DNA of 64,000 nt from Oceanobacillus halotolerans (GTDB lineage: Bacteria > Bacillota > Bacilli > Bacillales > Amphibacillaceae), in contig NZ_WIXL01000002.1 of NCBI RefSeq assembly GCF_010993955.1, forward strand, positions 124,001 to 188,000, written 5' to 3'. Shown here piece after piece: positions 35,461 through 45,992 of this stretch. The notes beneath the pieces are model-generated. The model made no database searches. It was not told where the DNA came from and saw only the letters and a list, made by a program, of their open reading frames with translations. Positions within the stretch are counted from its first letter, which is position 1. Each line of letters starts with the position of its first letter. The position numbers and the translations under genes are program-made.

Positions 35461-37113
35461 CTACATCCCTGTATATTCACCAAACTCATTTCGCAAGACA
35501 TTACAAATTTCACCAATTGTTGCATATGCTTTTACAGCATCTAAAATGAAAGGAATTAAATTCGTTTCTCCCTGAAGACTTGCCTTCCGTAAAGCCTCTA
35601 ATTTTTCTTGGACAGCTTGATGTTCACGCTTTTGTTTAAGATCTTTAATTGATTGTTTTTGTTCTTGCTCGAGTTTTTCATCTACTTTTAATAGATCTGG
35701 ATTTACCTCTTCATCTAATTGAAATTGGTTTAGACCAACAATAATTTCTTCATTTGCTTCAATTCGCTTCTGCGTTTCATAGGCATTTTGATGAATTTCT
35801 CGTTGCATAAACCCTTCTTCCACAGCCTGAACTGCACCACCGATAACTTGAATTCGTTCTAAATAATCTTCCACTTCCGTTTCGATACGATCAGTAAGTT
35901 CTTCTACATAGTAAGATCCACCAAACGGGTCTACTGTATCAGCTACACCACTTTCATGTGCAATAATTTGTTGGGTGCGTAGGGCAATTCTAGCAGACTC
36001 TTCAGTCGGTAATGCCAGTGCTTCATCCCGTGAATTTGTATGTAAGCTTTGTGTTCCGCCCATCACAGCTGCTAATGCTTGTAATGTTACCCGTACAATA
36101 TTATTATCAGGTTGCTGTGCGGTTAATGTCGATCCACCTGTCTGGGTATGGAATCGCAATTTCCAACTTTTTGGGTTTTTTGCCTCATAGTGCTCCTTCA
36201 TAATTCTTGCCCAGATTCTTCGTGCGGCTCGGAATTTTGCGACTTCTTCAAAGAAATTATTATGTGCATTAAAGAAAAAAGCAAGTCTCGGTGCAAATGC
36301 ATCAATATCTAATCCTGATTCTAAAGCAGCATCAACATAGGCCATTCCGTTTGCTATTGTAAATGCCACTTCTTGTACTGCAGTCGATCCTGCTTCTCTT
36401 ATATGATATCCCGATATACTAATGGTGTTAAACTTCGGTACATGCTCGGCACAATATTCAAAGATGTTCGTAATGAGTCGCATGGACGGCTTTGGTGGAA
36501 AGATATAAGTACCTCGTGCAATATATTCTTTTAAAATATCATTTTGAATAGTGCCAGTTAGTTTCTCCATCGGAACACCCTGTTTTTCACCAACGGCTAT
36601 ATACATGCACAATAGAACAGATGCTGGTGCATTAATTGTCATCGAAGTACTAACTTGATCAAGCGGAATTTGATCTAATAACTGCTCCATATCTTGTAGT
36701 GAATCTATTGCTACACCAACTTTACCGACTTCTCCTTCTGCCATATCATCATCAGAGTCATATCCAATTTGAGTCGGTAAATCAAATGCAACAGAAAGCC
36801 CTGTTTGACCCTGTTCTAGCAAATATCGAAACCGTTTATTCGTTTCCTTTGCAGAACCAAATCCAGCATATTGACGCATTGTCCAGAAACGACTACGATA
36901 CATCGTTGGTTGAATCCCACGAGTAAATGGGTATTGTCCAGGAAAGCCTAATTTTTCCGCATTCTTATCACGAGAATAGTATAAGCGATCTACCTCGATA
37001 TTTGATGAAGTCGTAAAGGTATCCTTTCGTTCAGGAAAGCGCTTTATTGTTCGGTCAACAGAATCTCTCCATTCTTGTTCTTGCTTCCAATTACGATCAT
37101 AATTTTTATCCAT
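35461..37113 (-). CDS. Methylmalonyl-CoA mutase, catalytic subunit lacking the B12 domain
   Basis: 550-residue TIM-barrel subunit that rearranges methylmalonyl-CoA to succinyl-CoA. Motifs: [19 protein letters not shown] with Tyr at about 72, then [40 protein letters not shown] with Arg at about 200, and [20 protein letters not shown]. Tyr and Arg at these places are what methylmalonyl-CoA mutases use to hold the substrate; isobutyryl-CoA mutases have Phe and Gln. The C-terminal cobalamin domain is on the separate downstream protein. A charged helical stretch near 480-515 may help them pair. No B12 riboswitch is visible upstream. Confidence 0.92.
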   Translation of the reverse strand: MDKNYDRNWKQEQEWRDSVDRTIKRFPERKDTFTTSSNIEVDRLYYSRDKNAEKLGFPGQYPFTRGIQPTMYRSRFWTMRQYAGFGSAKETNKRFRYLLEQGQTGLSVAFDLPTQIGYDSDDDMAEGEVGKVGVAIDSLQDMEQLLDQIPLDQVSTSMTINAPASVLLCMYIAVGEKQGVPMEKLTGTIQNDILKEYIARGTYIFPPKPSMRLITNIFEYCAEHVPKFNTISISGYHIREAGSTAVQEVAFTIANGMAYVDAALESGLDIDAFAPRLAFFFNAHNNFFEEVAKFRAARRIWARIMKEHYEAKNPKSWKLRFHTQTGGSTLTAQQPDNNIVRVTLQALAAVMGGTQSLHTNSRDEALALPTEESARIALRTQQIIAHESGVADTVDPFGGSYYVEELTDRIETEVEDYLERIQVIGGAVQAVEEGFMQREIHQNAYETQKRIEANEEIIVGLNQFQLDEEVNPDLLKVDEKLEQEQKQSIKDLKQKREHQAVQEKLEALRKASLQGETNLIPFILDAVKAYATIGEICNVLRNEFGEYTGM

Positions 37114-37228
37114 TTTTTATTCCCCCATTTCTGTTTAACCTTCATATCAATTTATTTTTACACTTGTCCAAACTACTAATTAACGATAAAATACAAATAG
37201 CAGATAGGTTTAGAAGGAGGCTATGACA

Positions 37229-37375
37229 TTGGCTACAAAACAATCAAAAAATGCAACAAAGCCAAGAAGAAAGTCTAAGCGAGAACGCCGAGTAAAAGTA
37301 ATTATATATATAATGATTTTTGCAATGGTATTATCCGCACTTACGACAGGCTTGGCAATATTTGCGAATTTCTAA
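37229..37375 (+). CDS. Prli42-like stressosome-associated membrane miniprotein
   Basis: 48 residues, on the opposite strand to its neighbours. A basic N-terminus (KPRRKSKRERR) is followed by one transmembrane segment (VIIYIMIFAMVLSALTTGLA) and a short tail. This is the layout of Prli42, the small membrane protein that anchors the stressosome in Listeria. AAGGAGG (37214-37220) is only 2 nt from an ATG at 37223 but 8 nt from the in-frame TTG at 37229, so the TTG start is preferred. Identification rests on layout, the VIxYIMxxxMxLSxLxTGL-like pattern and this neighbourhood. Confidence 0.7.
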   Translation: MATKQSKNATKPRRKSKRERRVKVIIYIMIFAMVLSALTTGLAIFANF

Positions 37376-37378
37376 TCT

Positions 37379-37415
37379 TTTGGCTGGATGCTTCTGTTAT
37401 TCAGCCTCTTTTTTT
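37379..37415. terminator. Bidirectional hairpin terminator
   Basis: GGCTG (37382-37386) against CAGCC (37402-37406), extended by GAT/ATT pairs, with a T run on the plus strand side. It sits between the Prli42-like gene (plus) and the yqjA-like gene (minus), whose stop codon lies in the loop. Confidence 0.65.
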
Positions 37416-38389
37416 AGTCTACGAACGGTATGACGGTCTATATCACTTTTCTTAAACCGCTTTTTTAATAATAGATAATCTTCTATTTCGTGTAGTAAGC
37501 GAAATAGATTTGCTCTCGTTTCAAAAGCCTCTTTTGTTTTTGGCAATGGTTGTTGGTCAAACATTGACCGTAATGCATCTAACTCGTTTAAATACAGGAT
37601 CGCTGTATTACCTGGATGAACAGCATCTGCTAGCTTCTCAAAAAAGTCGGCAATTTTCAGTGATATAGCATCTGTTCGTGGTAATTTACTAACAAGTGGC
37701 AACATTCTCTTCAATAATTCAAACTGCCGCGTACGCATATAGAAATAATCATGGTAAAGATGCTTACTCCGTAACAAATGGTTTTCCCGATCACGTGCTA
37801 CTAATTCTGTAGCTTCCTCTAACAGCTCTTGTGTCTCTGTAATTTCTTTTCCAGTCCAGTCCTCATTTTTATCTCGTATATATAAAGCAATTTCCTTTAA
37901 AATGATTTGAAAATTCTGCTCCAATTTACGTTGCTTCTCTTGTAGTTTATTATCTAAGCTTGGCATATATAGATTTAAGACTAAAGCTACTCCTAATCCA
38001 ACTAGTATTAACAGTATTTCATCTATAACAAATGCTACTGTTATCTCTTTAGCACTATATAAATGCAAAATAATAACAGAGCTGGTTACGATTCCTGGAG
38101 TAATTTTTAACCATACGGTAGTTGGTATGAAAAAAGCTAACATAATGCCAATAGCAATTGGGTAGTAGCCAATTACTTCAAAGAATACAAAAGAAAATAA
38201 TATAGCTAACATACATGCTACAAACCGATGCCAAGCACTTAATACAGAGCGTTTACGAGATGGCTGAATACACAATATTGTTAAAATTCCTGCTGAAACA
38301 AAATTAGTTACTCCGAATAGCTGCGCAATCCAAATGGCAATTGGAGTACCTATTGCTGTTTTTATTGTTCGATAGCCGATCTTCACCAT
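37397..38389 (-). CDS. yqjA: Aromatic acid exporter family membrane protein, YqjA-like
   Basis: 330 residues. About five to six hydrophobic segments fill residues 10-145 (NFVSAGILTILCIQPSRKRS, then FVACMLAILFSFVFFEVIGY and others); the remaining C-terminal half is a charged, mostly helical cytoplasmic domain (QEKQRKLEQNFQIILKEIAL). This layout is that of the FUSC/DUF939 family, to which B. subtilis YqjA belongs; export of aromatic acids is a family-level guess. Monocistronic in appearance, flanked by a terminator and by the bacilliredoxin gene. Confidence 0.83.
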   Translation of the reverse strand: MVKIGYRTIKTAIGTPIAIWIAQLFGVTNFVSAGILTILCIQPSRKRSVLSAWHRFVACMLAILFSFVFFEVIGYYPIAIGIMLAFFIPTTVWLKITPGIVTSSVIILHLYSAKEITVAFVIDEILLILVGLGVALVLNLYMPSLDNKLQEKQRKLEQNFQIILKEIALYIRDKNEDWTGKEITETQELLEEATELVARDRENHLLRSKHLYHDYFYMRTRQFELLKRMLPLVSKLPRTDAISLKIADFFEKLADAVHPGNTAILYLNELDALRSMFDQQPLPKTKEAFETRANLFRLLHEIEDYLLLKKRFKKSDIDRHTVRRLKKEAE

Positions 38390-38409
38390 TCATACCCCTT
38401 TAGTAGTAT

Positions 38410-38455
38410 AACATGAAATGGGGCTGATCCCATTATACGTTGAGACAGCCCCATT
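38410..38455 (-). terminator. Hairpin terminator after brxB
   Basis: AATGGGGCTG (38417-38426) pairs perfectly with CAGCCCCATT (38446-38455), just downstream of the bacilliredoxin stop codon. The T run that follows on the minus strand is weak. Confidence 0.6.
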
Positions 38456-38474
38456 CAATTAAATAATATTTCTC

Positions 38475-38906
38475 TTATACTTCCTCACAATGCTTTTCAA
38501 AGACATCTTGTAGTTTACCTACAACATCCATGGCACTAAAGCCCTCAATATCGTGACGCTCTAGCATCGTAACGATCTTTCCATCCTTTAATAATGCAAA
38601 AGATGGTGAGGACGGTGGGAACCCTTCAAAGTATTCACGTGCTTTCTCTGTTGCTTCTGGGTCTTGTCCTGCAAAAACCGTCACTAAGTTATCTGGTCGT
38701 TTATCATAATGTATCGCATTTGCTGCTGCCGGACGAGCAACACCACCAGCACAACCACATGTAGAATTAATCATGACTAATGTGGTTCCATCTTTTTGAA
38801 GTGCTTGATCTACTTCTTCTGGTGTTGTTAATTCATCATAACCCGCTTCTGTAATATCCTTGCGAGCGGCATCAACAACATCTTTCATAAACAGATTAAA
38901 ATCCAT
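38475..38906 (-). CDS. brxB: Bacilliredoxin BrxB (YqiW family)
   Basis: 143-residue thioredoxin-like protein that removes bacillithiol from S-bacillithiolated proteins after oxidative stress. The active-site CGC motif is in [20 protein letters not shown], followed by [20 protein letters not shown] and [20 protein letters not shown], all typical of the family. Its CGC differs from the CxxC of thioredoxins. ATG at 38906 is preferred because AAGGGG is 9 nt upstream; the ATG at 38915 directly abuts that site. Position beside yqjA and the bkd operon fits yqiW. Confidence 0.92.
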   Translation of the reverse strand: MDFNLFMKDVVDAARKDITEAGYDELTTPEEVDQALQKDGTTLVMINSTCGCAGGVARPAAANAIHYDKRPDNLVTVFAGQDPEATEKAREYFEGFPPSSPSFALLKDGKIVTMLERHDIEGFSAMDVVGKLQDVFEKHCEEV

Positions 38907-39008
38907 ATGATCCATCCCCTTACTTATGGTAATGTGAATTTAGCTTTAATGTAAGGATAGCAAGTATACGTGTAAAATTCAATTGATATTATTTATAGGG
39001 TGTTTTAC

Positions 39009-40286
39009 TTAGTAAAGGTTCGTATTATCCTGATTAATATTCTCTAAGATTTCTTTTACTCGACTCAAGAATTGTCCACAGATAAGACCATCTAAAACAC
39101 GGTGGTCAAGTGATAACGATAAGTTAACCATATCACGAGCTGCAAACATATCATTTAATATAACAGGGCGTTTTACGATGGATTCGATTTGTAAGATGGC
39201 TGCTTGTGGATGATTGATTACACCCATTGAATGGATCGAGCCAAATGAACCAGTATTATTAACCGTAAATGTTCCACCTTGCATATCTTCTGATGTTAAT
39301 TTTCCTGTACGAGCTTTTGTCGCTAACTCATTAATATCCTTTGCAATACCTTTGATGCTCTTCTCATCGGCATTTTTAATAACTGGCACGAACAGTTCTT
39401 GGTCCTTCGCAACAGCAATTGATAAGTTAATATCTTTACGCTGAATAATTTTATCTTCTGCCCATGTACTATTTAGTTGCGGGAATTCCTTCAAGGCCTG
39501 TGCAACAGCTTTAACAAAAAAGGAAAAGAATGTTAAGCTAAATCCTTCTTTTTGTTTAAAATCTTTTTTAACTTGATTACGGTAGCTTACAAGCTCTGTA
39601 ACATCCACTTCCACCGTCATCCATGCATGCGGAATTTCCTGTGTCGAGCGAACCATATTTTGAGCAATTGCTTTTCTTACACCAGTGACAGGTATTTCAA
39701 TGTCACCAGGTTGGGTACTAGGTGTTGGTGAAGGTGTCGGTTTAGTCGGTACTTCCTTCTTCTCTTCTTTAGGTATTTCTGTTTGTTTCGGTTGACTACT
39801 TTCCTCTGCTTTTCTTGGAATATCGCCGGATGCAATGGTTTTTTCAATATCTTTTCTTGTGATTCGACCACCGCGGCCAGACCCTGTTACGTTTTCCAAA
39901 TCGATATCATTTTCCTGTGCCATTCGTAAAACAGCTGGTGAATAACGTTTCTTCATAGACTGGTCTTGCTCAGACGATTCCTCAGATGTATTGGATTCAC
40001 CTTTTGTTTCCTTCTCAGACGATGTCGATTCATTCTCGCCCTCACCCTCGACTTCAATGTAGCACATTAGTTCACCTACTTCGATTGTATCCCCTTCTTG
40101 TGCTACAAGTTCTTTAATGGTACCTGTAAAGGATGATGGGACCTCAGCATTTACTTTATCTGTCATTACTTCTGCGATTGGATCGTATTTATTTACATGA
40201 TCCCCTACAGCTACTAGCCATGAATTAATTGTTCCTTCTGTGACACTTTCTCCGAGTTGTGGCATATTAATTTTTTCTGTAGGCAA
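39009..40286 (-). CDS. bkdB: Branched-chain 2-oxo acid dehydrogenase E2, TTG start
   Basis: 425-residue dihydrolipoamide acyltransferase. A lipoyl domain at residues about 3-78 has the lipoyl Lys near K44 in VMTDKVNAEV. An acidic/Ser-rich linker is followed by the peripheral-subunit binding domain (YSPAVLRMAQENDIDLENVT, GSGRGGRITRKDIE), a Pro-rich linker and the catalytic domain, ending in LDHRVLDGLICGQF with the active His near 395. Start is TTG at 40286 after AAAGGAGG, giving MPTEKINMPQLGES as in relatives; ORF-initial codons further upstream overlap the ribosome site. It is the last gene of the bkd operon and transfers acyl groups from E1 to CoA. Confidence 0.95.
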   Translation of the reverse strand: MPTEKINMPQLGESVTEGTINSWLVAVGDHVNKYDPIAEVMTDKVNAEVPSSFTGTIKELVAQEGDTIEVGELMCYIEVEGEGENESTSSEKETKGESNTSEESSEQDQSMKKRYSPAVLRMAQENDIDLENVTGSGRGGRITRKDIEKTIASGDIPRKAEESSQPKQTEIPKEEKKEVPTKPTPSPTPSTQPGDIEIPVTGVRKAIAQNMVRSTQEIPHAWMTVEVDVTELVSYRNQVKKDFKQKEGFSLTFFSFFVKAVAQALKEFPQLNSTWAEDKIIQRKDINLSIAVAKDQELFVPVIKNADEKSIKGIAKDINELATKARTGKLTSEDMQGGTFTVNNTGSFGSIHSMGVINHPQAAILQIESIVKRPVILNDMFAARDMVNLSLSLDHRVLDGLICGQFLSRVKEILENINQDNTNLY

Positions 40287-40307
40287 TGGAAACCCTCCTT
40301 TGACCAA

Positions 40308-41291
40308 TTAAAATTCAGCTAATTCACGCATTGCTTTCTCTACTTTATCCGGATTCACCATGAAATATTTTTCCATTGTCGGTGCATACGGCATTGCTGG
40401 TACGTCTGGACCTGCTAATCGTTGCACTGGAGCATCTAAGTCAAATAAGCAATTTTCTGCGATAATTGCCGATACTTCTCCAATAATACTACCCTCTTTA
40501 TTATCCTCTGTAACTAACAATACTTTCCCTGTCTTACTTGCTGCTTCGATAATGGCATCCTTATCAAGTGGGTAAACCGTACGTAAGTCAAGGATGTGCG
40601 CATCAATACCTTCTTCTGCTAGCTTTTCAGCTGCTTGTAAGGCGAAATGTACACCTAGCCCATACGTAATTACCGTAATATCAGATCCTTCTCGTTTTAC
40701 ATCTGCCTTACCGATTGGTAATACGTAGTCATCTTCTGGTACTTCTCCTTTAAGTAACCGGTAGGCCCGTTTATGTTCAAAGAAAAGAACAGGGTCATTA
40801 TCCCGAATAGCTGCCTTTAATAAACCTTTTACATCGTATGGCGTTGAAGGCATCACAATCTTCAGACCTGGCTGGTTAGCAAATACAGCTTCAACCGATT
40901 GGGAGTGATATAATGCACCATGTACGCCACCACCATATGGAGCACGTATCGTAATTGGCGCATTCCAATCATTGTTGGAACGGTACCTGAGTTTTGCTGC
41001 CTCGGAAATAATTTGATTAACTGCTGGCATAATAAAATCTGCAAATTGCATTTCAGCTACAGGACGCATACCGTACATTGCAGCACCAATACCTACCCCA
41101 GCAATTGCTGATTCTGCAAGTGGTGTGTCTAATACACGATATTCACCAAATTCGTCGTATAATCCGTCTGTTGCTCGAAAAACGCCACCTTTTTTCCCAA
41201 CGTCTTCTCCCAATATAAATACTTTCTCATCACGAATCATTTCTTCTCTTAATGCAGTCGTAACTGCTTGAATATAGGACATTACTGGCAT
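40308..41291 (-). CDS. bkdAB: Branched-chain 2-oxo acid dehydrogenase E1 beta
   Basis: 327 residues. Transketolase-like pyrimidine-binding domain (MSYIQAVTTALREEMIRDEK, VFILGEDVGKKGGVFRATDG, ESAIAGVGIGAAMYGMRPVA) and a C-terminal transketolase domain (ADVKREGSDITVITYGLGVH). With E1 alpha it forms the heterotetramer that decarboxylates 2-oxoisovalerate, 2-oxoisocaproate and 2-oxo-3-methylvalerate with thiamine diphosphate. It lies 15 bp after bkdAA and 21 bp before bkdB. Confidence 0.95.
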   Translation of the reverse strand: MPVMSYIQAVTTALREEMIRDEKVFILGEDVGKKGGVFRATDGLYDEFGEYRVLDTPLAESAIAGVGIGAAMYGMRPVAEMQFADFIMPAVNQIISEAAKLRYRSNNDWNAPITIRAPYGGGVHGALYHSQSVEAVFANQPGLKIVMPSTPYDVKGLLKAAIRDNDPVLFFEHKRAYRLLKGEVPEDDYVLPIGKADVKREGSDITVITYGLGVHFALQAAEKLAEEGIDAHILDLRTVYPLDKDAIIEAASKTGKVLLVTEDNKEGSIIGEVSAIIAENCLFDLDAPVQRLAGPDVPAMPYAPTMEKYFMVNPDKVEKAMRELAEF

Positions 41292-41306
41292 CGTACGTTT
41301 CCCTCC

Positions 41307-42299
41307 CTACTCTTCATAAACATATTTTAAAGCATCTTCTGGAGCAGCATAATCTGCATTTTCCGCATAGTCCGTTGCTTCGTTTACAATGTCACTTATT
41401 TCTTTTTCTAGGCTTTTATCGATATCATCATTTAAAATACCTATATCTTTTAGGTATGTCGTAAACGTAATAATCGAATCCTTTTTCTTTGCTTCCTCTA
41501 CTTCATCTTTTTCTCGATATTGTCGATCATCATCATCACTAGAATGTGCTGTTAAGCGATAAGAAACTGCCTCAATAAGGGTTGGTCCTTCCCCTTTCAC
41601 AGCCCGTTGTCTCGCTTCTTGAACTGCCTCATATACTGCTAGTGGATCATTTCCATCAACAGTAAACCCGGGCATGCCGTAACTTTGTGCACGATCTGAC
41701 ACATTTTCACTTGCTAATTGTCTTTCTATCGGAACGGAAATGGCATATTTATTATTTTCCACCATCGTAATAACTGGTAAGTCATGAACACCTGCAAAGT
41801 TTAGTCCCTCATGAAAGTCACCTTGGTTGGATGAGCCTTCTCCAAGTGTAACAAATGAAACAAAATCTTTTTGTTCCATCTTCGCTGCTAAAGCAACCCC
41901 TACAGCGTGAGGAAGCTGTGTCGTAACAGGAGAAGATCCAGATAAGATTCTATTTTTCTTTTGGCCAAAATGCCCTGGCATTTGTCTTCCACCAGAATTA
42001 GGATCTTCAGCTTTTGCAAAACCAGACAACATAAGATCTTTTGCTGTCATCCCAAAGGCCAGTACAACCCCTAAGTCACGATAATATGGTGCTACATAGT
42101 CTTTGTTCCGATCAAGTGCAAAAGATGCTCCTACCTGTGCCGCTTCTTGTCCCTGACACGAAATAACAAACGGTATTTTACCTGCCCGATTTAGTAGCCA
42201 CATTCGTTCATCGATTTTTCTTGCTAATAGCATCGTTTTATACATTTCTAACACATCGTCATCAGTTAAACCCAACTTCTTATGTCTCTCATTTGTCAT
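41307..42299 (-). CDS. bkdAA: Branched-chain 2-oxo acid dehydrogenase E1 alpha
   Basis: 330 residues. The thiamine-diphosphate motif is complete: GEGSSNQGDFHEGLNFAGVH, then NNKYAIS; upstream GRQMPGHFGQKKNRILSGSS and RKIDERMWLLNRAGKIPFVI are typical of E1 alpha. The phosphorylation-loop region (YRLTAHSSDDDDRQYREKDE) is present although bacterial enzymes are not kinase-regulated. Fifth gene of the bkd operon, 21 bp after lpdV. It provides short branched acyl-CoA for iso- and anteiso-fatty acids and for ATP via Ptb-Buk. Confidence 0.95.
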   Translation of the reverse strand: MTNERHKKLGLTDDDVLEMYKTMLLARKIDERMWLLNRAGKIPFVISCQGQEAAQVGASFALDRNKDYVAPYYRDLGVVLAFGMTAKDLMLSGFAKAEDPNSGGRQMPGHFGQKKNRILSGSSPVTTQLPHAVGVALAAKMEQKDFVSFVTLGEGSSNQGDFHEGLNFAGVHDLPVITMVENNKYAISVPIERQLASENVSDRAQSYGMPGFTVDGNDPLAVYEAVQEARQRAVKGEGPTLIEAVSYRLTAHSSDDDDRQYREKDEVEEAKKKDSIITFTTYLKDIGILNDDIDKSLEKEISDIVNEATDYAENADYAAPEDALKYVYEE

Positions 42300-42320
42300 T
42301 GTCTATCCCTCCTTATACAA

Positions 42321-43742
42321 TTACCCATGAATTTGTTTACCATCAACAGCTAATGCTCCTTCGCCGATTATTTCAGAAAGCGTTGGATGTGGATGGATAC
42401 TATGTGCAATTTCCCATGGTGTTGCATCCAATACTTTAGCAAGCCCTGCTTCTGAAATCATATCTGTAACATGTGGCCCAACCATGTGAACCCCTAATAG
42501 ATCTTCTGAATCCTTGTCTGCAATGACTTTCACAAAACCCTCTGACTCCCCATGAACAAGGGCTTTTCCAATTGCTTTAAACGGAAATTTTCCAACCTTT
42601 ATGTCATACCCATTTTCTTTAGCTTGTTTTTCTGTTAATCCAACACTTGCTACCTCTGGATTTGAATAAATACAACTTGGGACATTTTCGTACTGAATAG
42701 GCATTGGGTTCTGATTAGCCATATGCTCAACCGCCACTATCCCTTCATGTGAGGCAACATGTGCTAACTGCATACCACCTATGACATCTCCAATAGCATA
42801 GATATGTGTTTCCTTTGTTTGGTAAACTTCATTTGTCTTAATAAAGCCATTTTCTACCACTATATCGGTATTTTCAATTCCAATATTTGACGTATTTGCT
42901 TTCCTACCAACAGAAACTAGCATTTTATCTGCCTTAAACTGCTCATTACTTCCATTTTTCTCTGCTTCAATGGCGATTCCATTTTCTATTTTCAATGTAT
43001 CAGGAAGTACCTTTGCACTTTTCACAAATGAAATCCCTTTCTTTTTTAATTGCTTCTCTACTTCCTTTGCAATTGCGTTTTCTTCTGTTGGCAATATTTG
43101 TTCCCCATATTCAATAACAGTTACGTTTACACCAAAATCAGCCAACATCGATGCCCATTCAATACCTATAACGCCACCACCAACAATTACAATTGAATTT
43201 GGTAATTCATCCATTTGTAATGCTTCATCAGATGTCATAACATATGTTCCATCTATTTCTAAACCAGGTAAGGATTTAGGATTCGATCCGGTAGCAATAA
43301 GGACATTTTTAGGGACAATCATCGTATTTTCCTCACCGCTCTCATATTCAATGGAAATAGTTCCAGGCATCGGTGAAAAGATACTAGGTCCAAGAATGCG
43401 CCCAAATCCTTCAAATACATCTATTTTCCCTTTTTTCATCAACCCCTGTACACCTTGATGTAGCGTGTGAACAATTTGTTCCTTACGATCTTGAACTTTA
43501 GAAAAATTAAGCGTTGGCTCTGTTGTCTCAACTCCAAATTGACTTGCTTCTTTTGTTTGCTTAAAGACTTCTGCACTACGTAGTAATGCCTTGGAAGGAA
43601 TACAGCCACGGTGCAAACACGTCCCGCCTAATTCTCCTTTTTCTACTATTGCTACTTGCATACCTAATTGTGAGGCACGAATAGCGGCAACATATCCGCC
43701 TGTTCCTCCACCTAAGACAACTAAATCATACTCTTTCGCCAT
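42321..43742 (-). CDS. lpdV: Dihydrolipoyl dehydrogenase (E3) of the bkd complex
   Basis: 473-residue flavoprotein that re-oxidises the E2 lipoyl group with NAD. FAD-binding [18 protein letters not shown]; redox disulfide [19 protein letters not shown]-binding [19 protein letters not shown]; and C-terminal [15 protein letters not shown] with the catalytic His-Glu. The start at 43742 (MAKEYDL) has AAAGGAG upstream; the frame is open further upstream but lies within buk. It overlaps the 3' end of buk by 17 bp. Long plus-strand open frames across this gene are shadows. Confidence 0.94.
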   Translation of the reverse strand: MAKEYDLVVLGGGTGGYVAAIRASQLGMQVAIVEKGELGGTCLHRGCIPSKALLRSAEVFKQTKEASQFGVETTEPTLNFSKVQDRKEQIVHTLHQGVQGLMKKGKIDVFEGFGRILGPSIFSPMPGTISIEYESGEENTMIVPKNVLIATGSNPKSLPGLEIDGTYVMTSDEALQMDELPNSIVIVGGGVIGIEWASMLADFGVNVTVIEYGEQILPTEENAIAKEVEKQLKKKGISFVKSAKVLPDTLKIENGIAIEAEKNGSNEQFKADKMLVSVGRKANTSNIGIENTDIVVENGFIKTNEVYQTKETHIYAIGDVIGGMQLAHVASHEGIVAVEHMANQNPMPIQYENVPSCIYSNPEVASVGLTEKQAKENGYDIKVGKFPFKAIGKALVHGESEGFVKVIADKDSEDLLGVHMVGPHVTDMISEAGLAKVLDATPWEIAHSIHPHPTLSEIIGEGALAVDGKQIHG

Positions 43743-44853
43743 TTGCTGTCCGCTCCTTTGTCTCAACTTCATTCGGGTAAACCTTTGGTGATTCTTCTTG
43801 ACGGAGCACCCGCAATGTACCTTCATTTAATGCTTGTAATTCGTCTTCCCCTGGATATATTAATGTATCCGCAATCCAACCAACACGGTCAGAAATCATT
43901 TCAATAAACTGTTTGCCGTATGCTAAGCCGCCTGTCAATACAATGGCATCAACGCGGCCACCAAGCACTACACTCATGGATCCAATTTCTTTAGCTATTT
44001 GATAGGCCATCGCTTCATAAACTTTTTTCGCCTCTTGATCTCCTTTTTCGATCCGTTTCTCCACTTCTAAAGCATCATTAGTTTGTAAATAAGCGACAAG
44101 TCCACCTTGGCCGATCAGCTTTTTCATGATTTCATCACGATAATATTGACCAGAGAAACATAGAGCTACCAAATCACCAGCAGGTACAGTACCTGCACGT
44201 TCGGGTGAAAATGGCCCATCCCCATGTAACCCATTATTCACATCAATTACTTTCCCTTTGTAATGCGCACCAACCGTGATACCACCCCCCATATGGGTCA
44301 CAATTAAGGTTAGTTCCTCATAAGATTTCCCTAGGTCCTTTGCGGCTTTTCTAGCTACCGCTTTTTGATTTAACGCATGGAAAATACTTTTACGAGGGAT
44401 TTCAGGTACACCTGAAAATCTAGCTAATTCATTAAGTTCATCTATTACAACAGGATCTACGATATAAGCTGGAATATTTAGCCCCTGTGCAATTTCATGT
44501 GCTAAAATCCCTCCTAAATTAGAGGCATGCTCCCCATTGTAACCAAGTTTTAAATCTTCCAGCATTCGTTCATTTACTTCATAGGTACCGCCTTCAATAG
44601 GTCTTAATAAACCACCCCTACCACAAACGGCATTTAATTTGGAGATATTAATTCCTTCATAATCTAATTGGTCTAAAATAACGTTCTTACGAAAATCATA
44701 TTGATCAATAACACGATCATATTGTGAGATAATCGTTGTATCATGACGAATGGTCTTTTCAAAAATACAATTCTCATTCTCAAAAACACCAACTTTTGTT
44801 GACGTTGACCCTGGATTGATCACTAGTGTGCGGTATACTTCATGTTGTTGCAA
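43726..44853 (-). CDS. buk: Butyrate kinase (branched-chain acyl kinase)
   Basis: 375-residue ASKHA-fold kinase that makes ATP from butyryl- or isobutyryl-type acyl phosphates. N-terminal [34 protein letters not shown], then [20 protein letters not shown], and C-terminal [18 protein letters not shown] are diagnostic for Buk. It works with Ptb: acyl-CoA to acyl phosphate to acid plus ATP. Between bcd and lpdV in the usual operon order. Confidence 0.94.
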   Translation of the reverse strand: MQQHEVYRTLVINPGSTSTKVGVFENENCIFEKTIRHDTTIISQYDRVIDQYDFRKNVILDQLDYEGINISKLNAVCGRGGLLRPIEGGTYEVNERMLEDLKLGYNGEHASNLGGILAHEIAQGLNIPAYIVDPVVIDELNELARFSGVPEIPRKSIFHALNQKAVARKAAKDLGKSYEELTLIVTHMGGGITVGAHYKGKVIDVNNGLHGDGPFSPERAGTVPAGDLVALCFSGQYYRDEIMKKLIGQGGLVAYLQTNDALEVEKRIEKGDQEAKKVYEAMAYQIAKEIGSMSVVLGGRVDAIVLTGGLAYGKQFIEMISDRVGWIADTLIYPGEDELQALNEGTLRVLRQEESPKVYPNEVETKERTANGERV

Positions 44854-44885
44854 AACAGGTACCTCCGTTAATATAATATCGTCAT

Positions 44886-45980
44886 TTATCTTTTACTTAG
44901 GATATGATGATTATTTAACAAAAATTGACTACGAGAGTGGTGTAATGCTTCAATCCGTTCTTCTGCCATACGGTCAGCAGCAAGATATGTTGGGATATTA
45001 TCTCGTTTCGAAATTTCAAATACTCTTTCCAAACTACCATAAATCTCTTCTACTTTTTTCATTGCTCTAGCTTGATTATAGCCATTTAGTTCATCTGCCA
45101 CATTAATAACACCACCTGCATTAATAACATAGTCTGGTGCATACACAATTCCTTTTTCATGCAGGATATCACCGTGTTTTGATGATTTAAGTTGGTTATT
45201 TGCCGAACCTGCAATAACACTTGCTTTTAATCGAGGGATTGTATCATCATTTACCGTAGCACCTAGTGCACAAGGTGCATAAATATCACAATCTACATCA
45301 TAGATAGCACCTGGATCTACCGCAGTAGCACCAAATGCGTCAACTACTCGTTTTACTGCTTGGTCATTAATATCTGTTACGACCAATTTTGCACCCTCTT
45401 CATGTAAATACTCACATAACGTATATGCTACATTTCCTAATCCTTGGACAGCAATCGTTTTTCCTGCGAGTGAATCACTACCAAACGCTTCTTTAGCAGA
45501 AGCCTTCATCCCTTTATATACACCGTAAGCTGTTACAGGAGATGGATTTCCCGATGAACCATCTGCAGATGAAGTCCCAGTAACAAAGTCTGTTTCCATC
45601 TGGATATAATCCATATCTTGTTCCGTTGTTCCAACATCCTCAGCGGTGATATATCTTCCATTTAATCCTTGTATATAGCGTCCAAAGGCACGAAACATTT
45701 CAGGGTTTTTATCCTTTCTTGGATCGCCAATGATAACGGTTTTCCCTCCACCAAGATTTAGGCCAGCTGCAGCATTTTTATAAGTCATCCCTTTTGCTAA
45801 ACGTAATGCATCTTCAATTGCTTCTTCTTCGGAATCATATGTCCACATTCTTGTACCACCCAGCGCTGGTCCAATCGTTGTGTCGTGAATTGCAATAATT
45901 GCTTTCAACCCCGAACGTTTATCTTGACAAAATACCAATTGCTCATAATCATAATTCTCCATATACTTAAAAATTTCCAT
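44886..45980 (-). CDS. bcd: Leucine (branched-chain amino acid) dehydrogenase
   Basis: 364-residue NAD-dependent Glu/Leu/Phe/Val dehydrogenase that deaminates Leu, Ile and Val to 2-oxo acids, the substrates of the Bkd complex. [20 protein letters not shown], catalytic Lys region [35 protein letters not shown] and the Rossmann motif [15 protein letters not shown] are all visible. Second gene of the operon, 12 bp after ptb. Often annotated ldh or yqiT. Confidence 0.95.
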   Translation of the reverse strand: MEIFKYMENYDYEQLVFCQDKRSGLKAIIAIHDTTIGPALGGTRMWTYDSEEEAIEDALRLAKGMTYKNAAAGLNLGGGKTVIIGDPRKDKNPEMFRAFGRYIQGLNGRYITAEDVGTTEQDMDYIQMETDFVTGTSSADGSSGNPSPVTAYGVYKGMKASAKEAFGSDSLAGKTIAVQGLGNVAYTLCEYLHEEGAKLVVTDINDQAVKRVVDAFGATAVDPGAIYDVDCDIYAPCALGATVNDDTIPRLKASVIAGSANNQLKSSKHGDILHEKGIVYAPDYVINAGGVINVADELNGYNQARAMKKVEEIYGSLERVFEISKRDNIPTYLAADRMAEERIEALHHSRSQFLLNNHHILSKR

Positions 45981-45992
45981 TAGTATTCCTCC

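Noticed and set aside
37114-37228. Cobalamin riboswitch upstream of the methylmalonyl-CoA mutase gene
   Set aside because: Only about 100 bp are available before the Prli42-like gene and no B12-box sequence is visible.
42970-43458. 162-residue open frame on the plus strand
   Set aside because: It is antisense to the clearly conserved lpdV gene and looks like a shadow of it.
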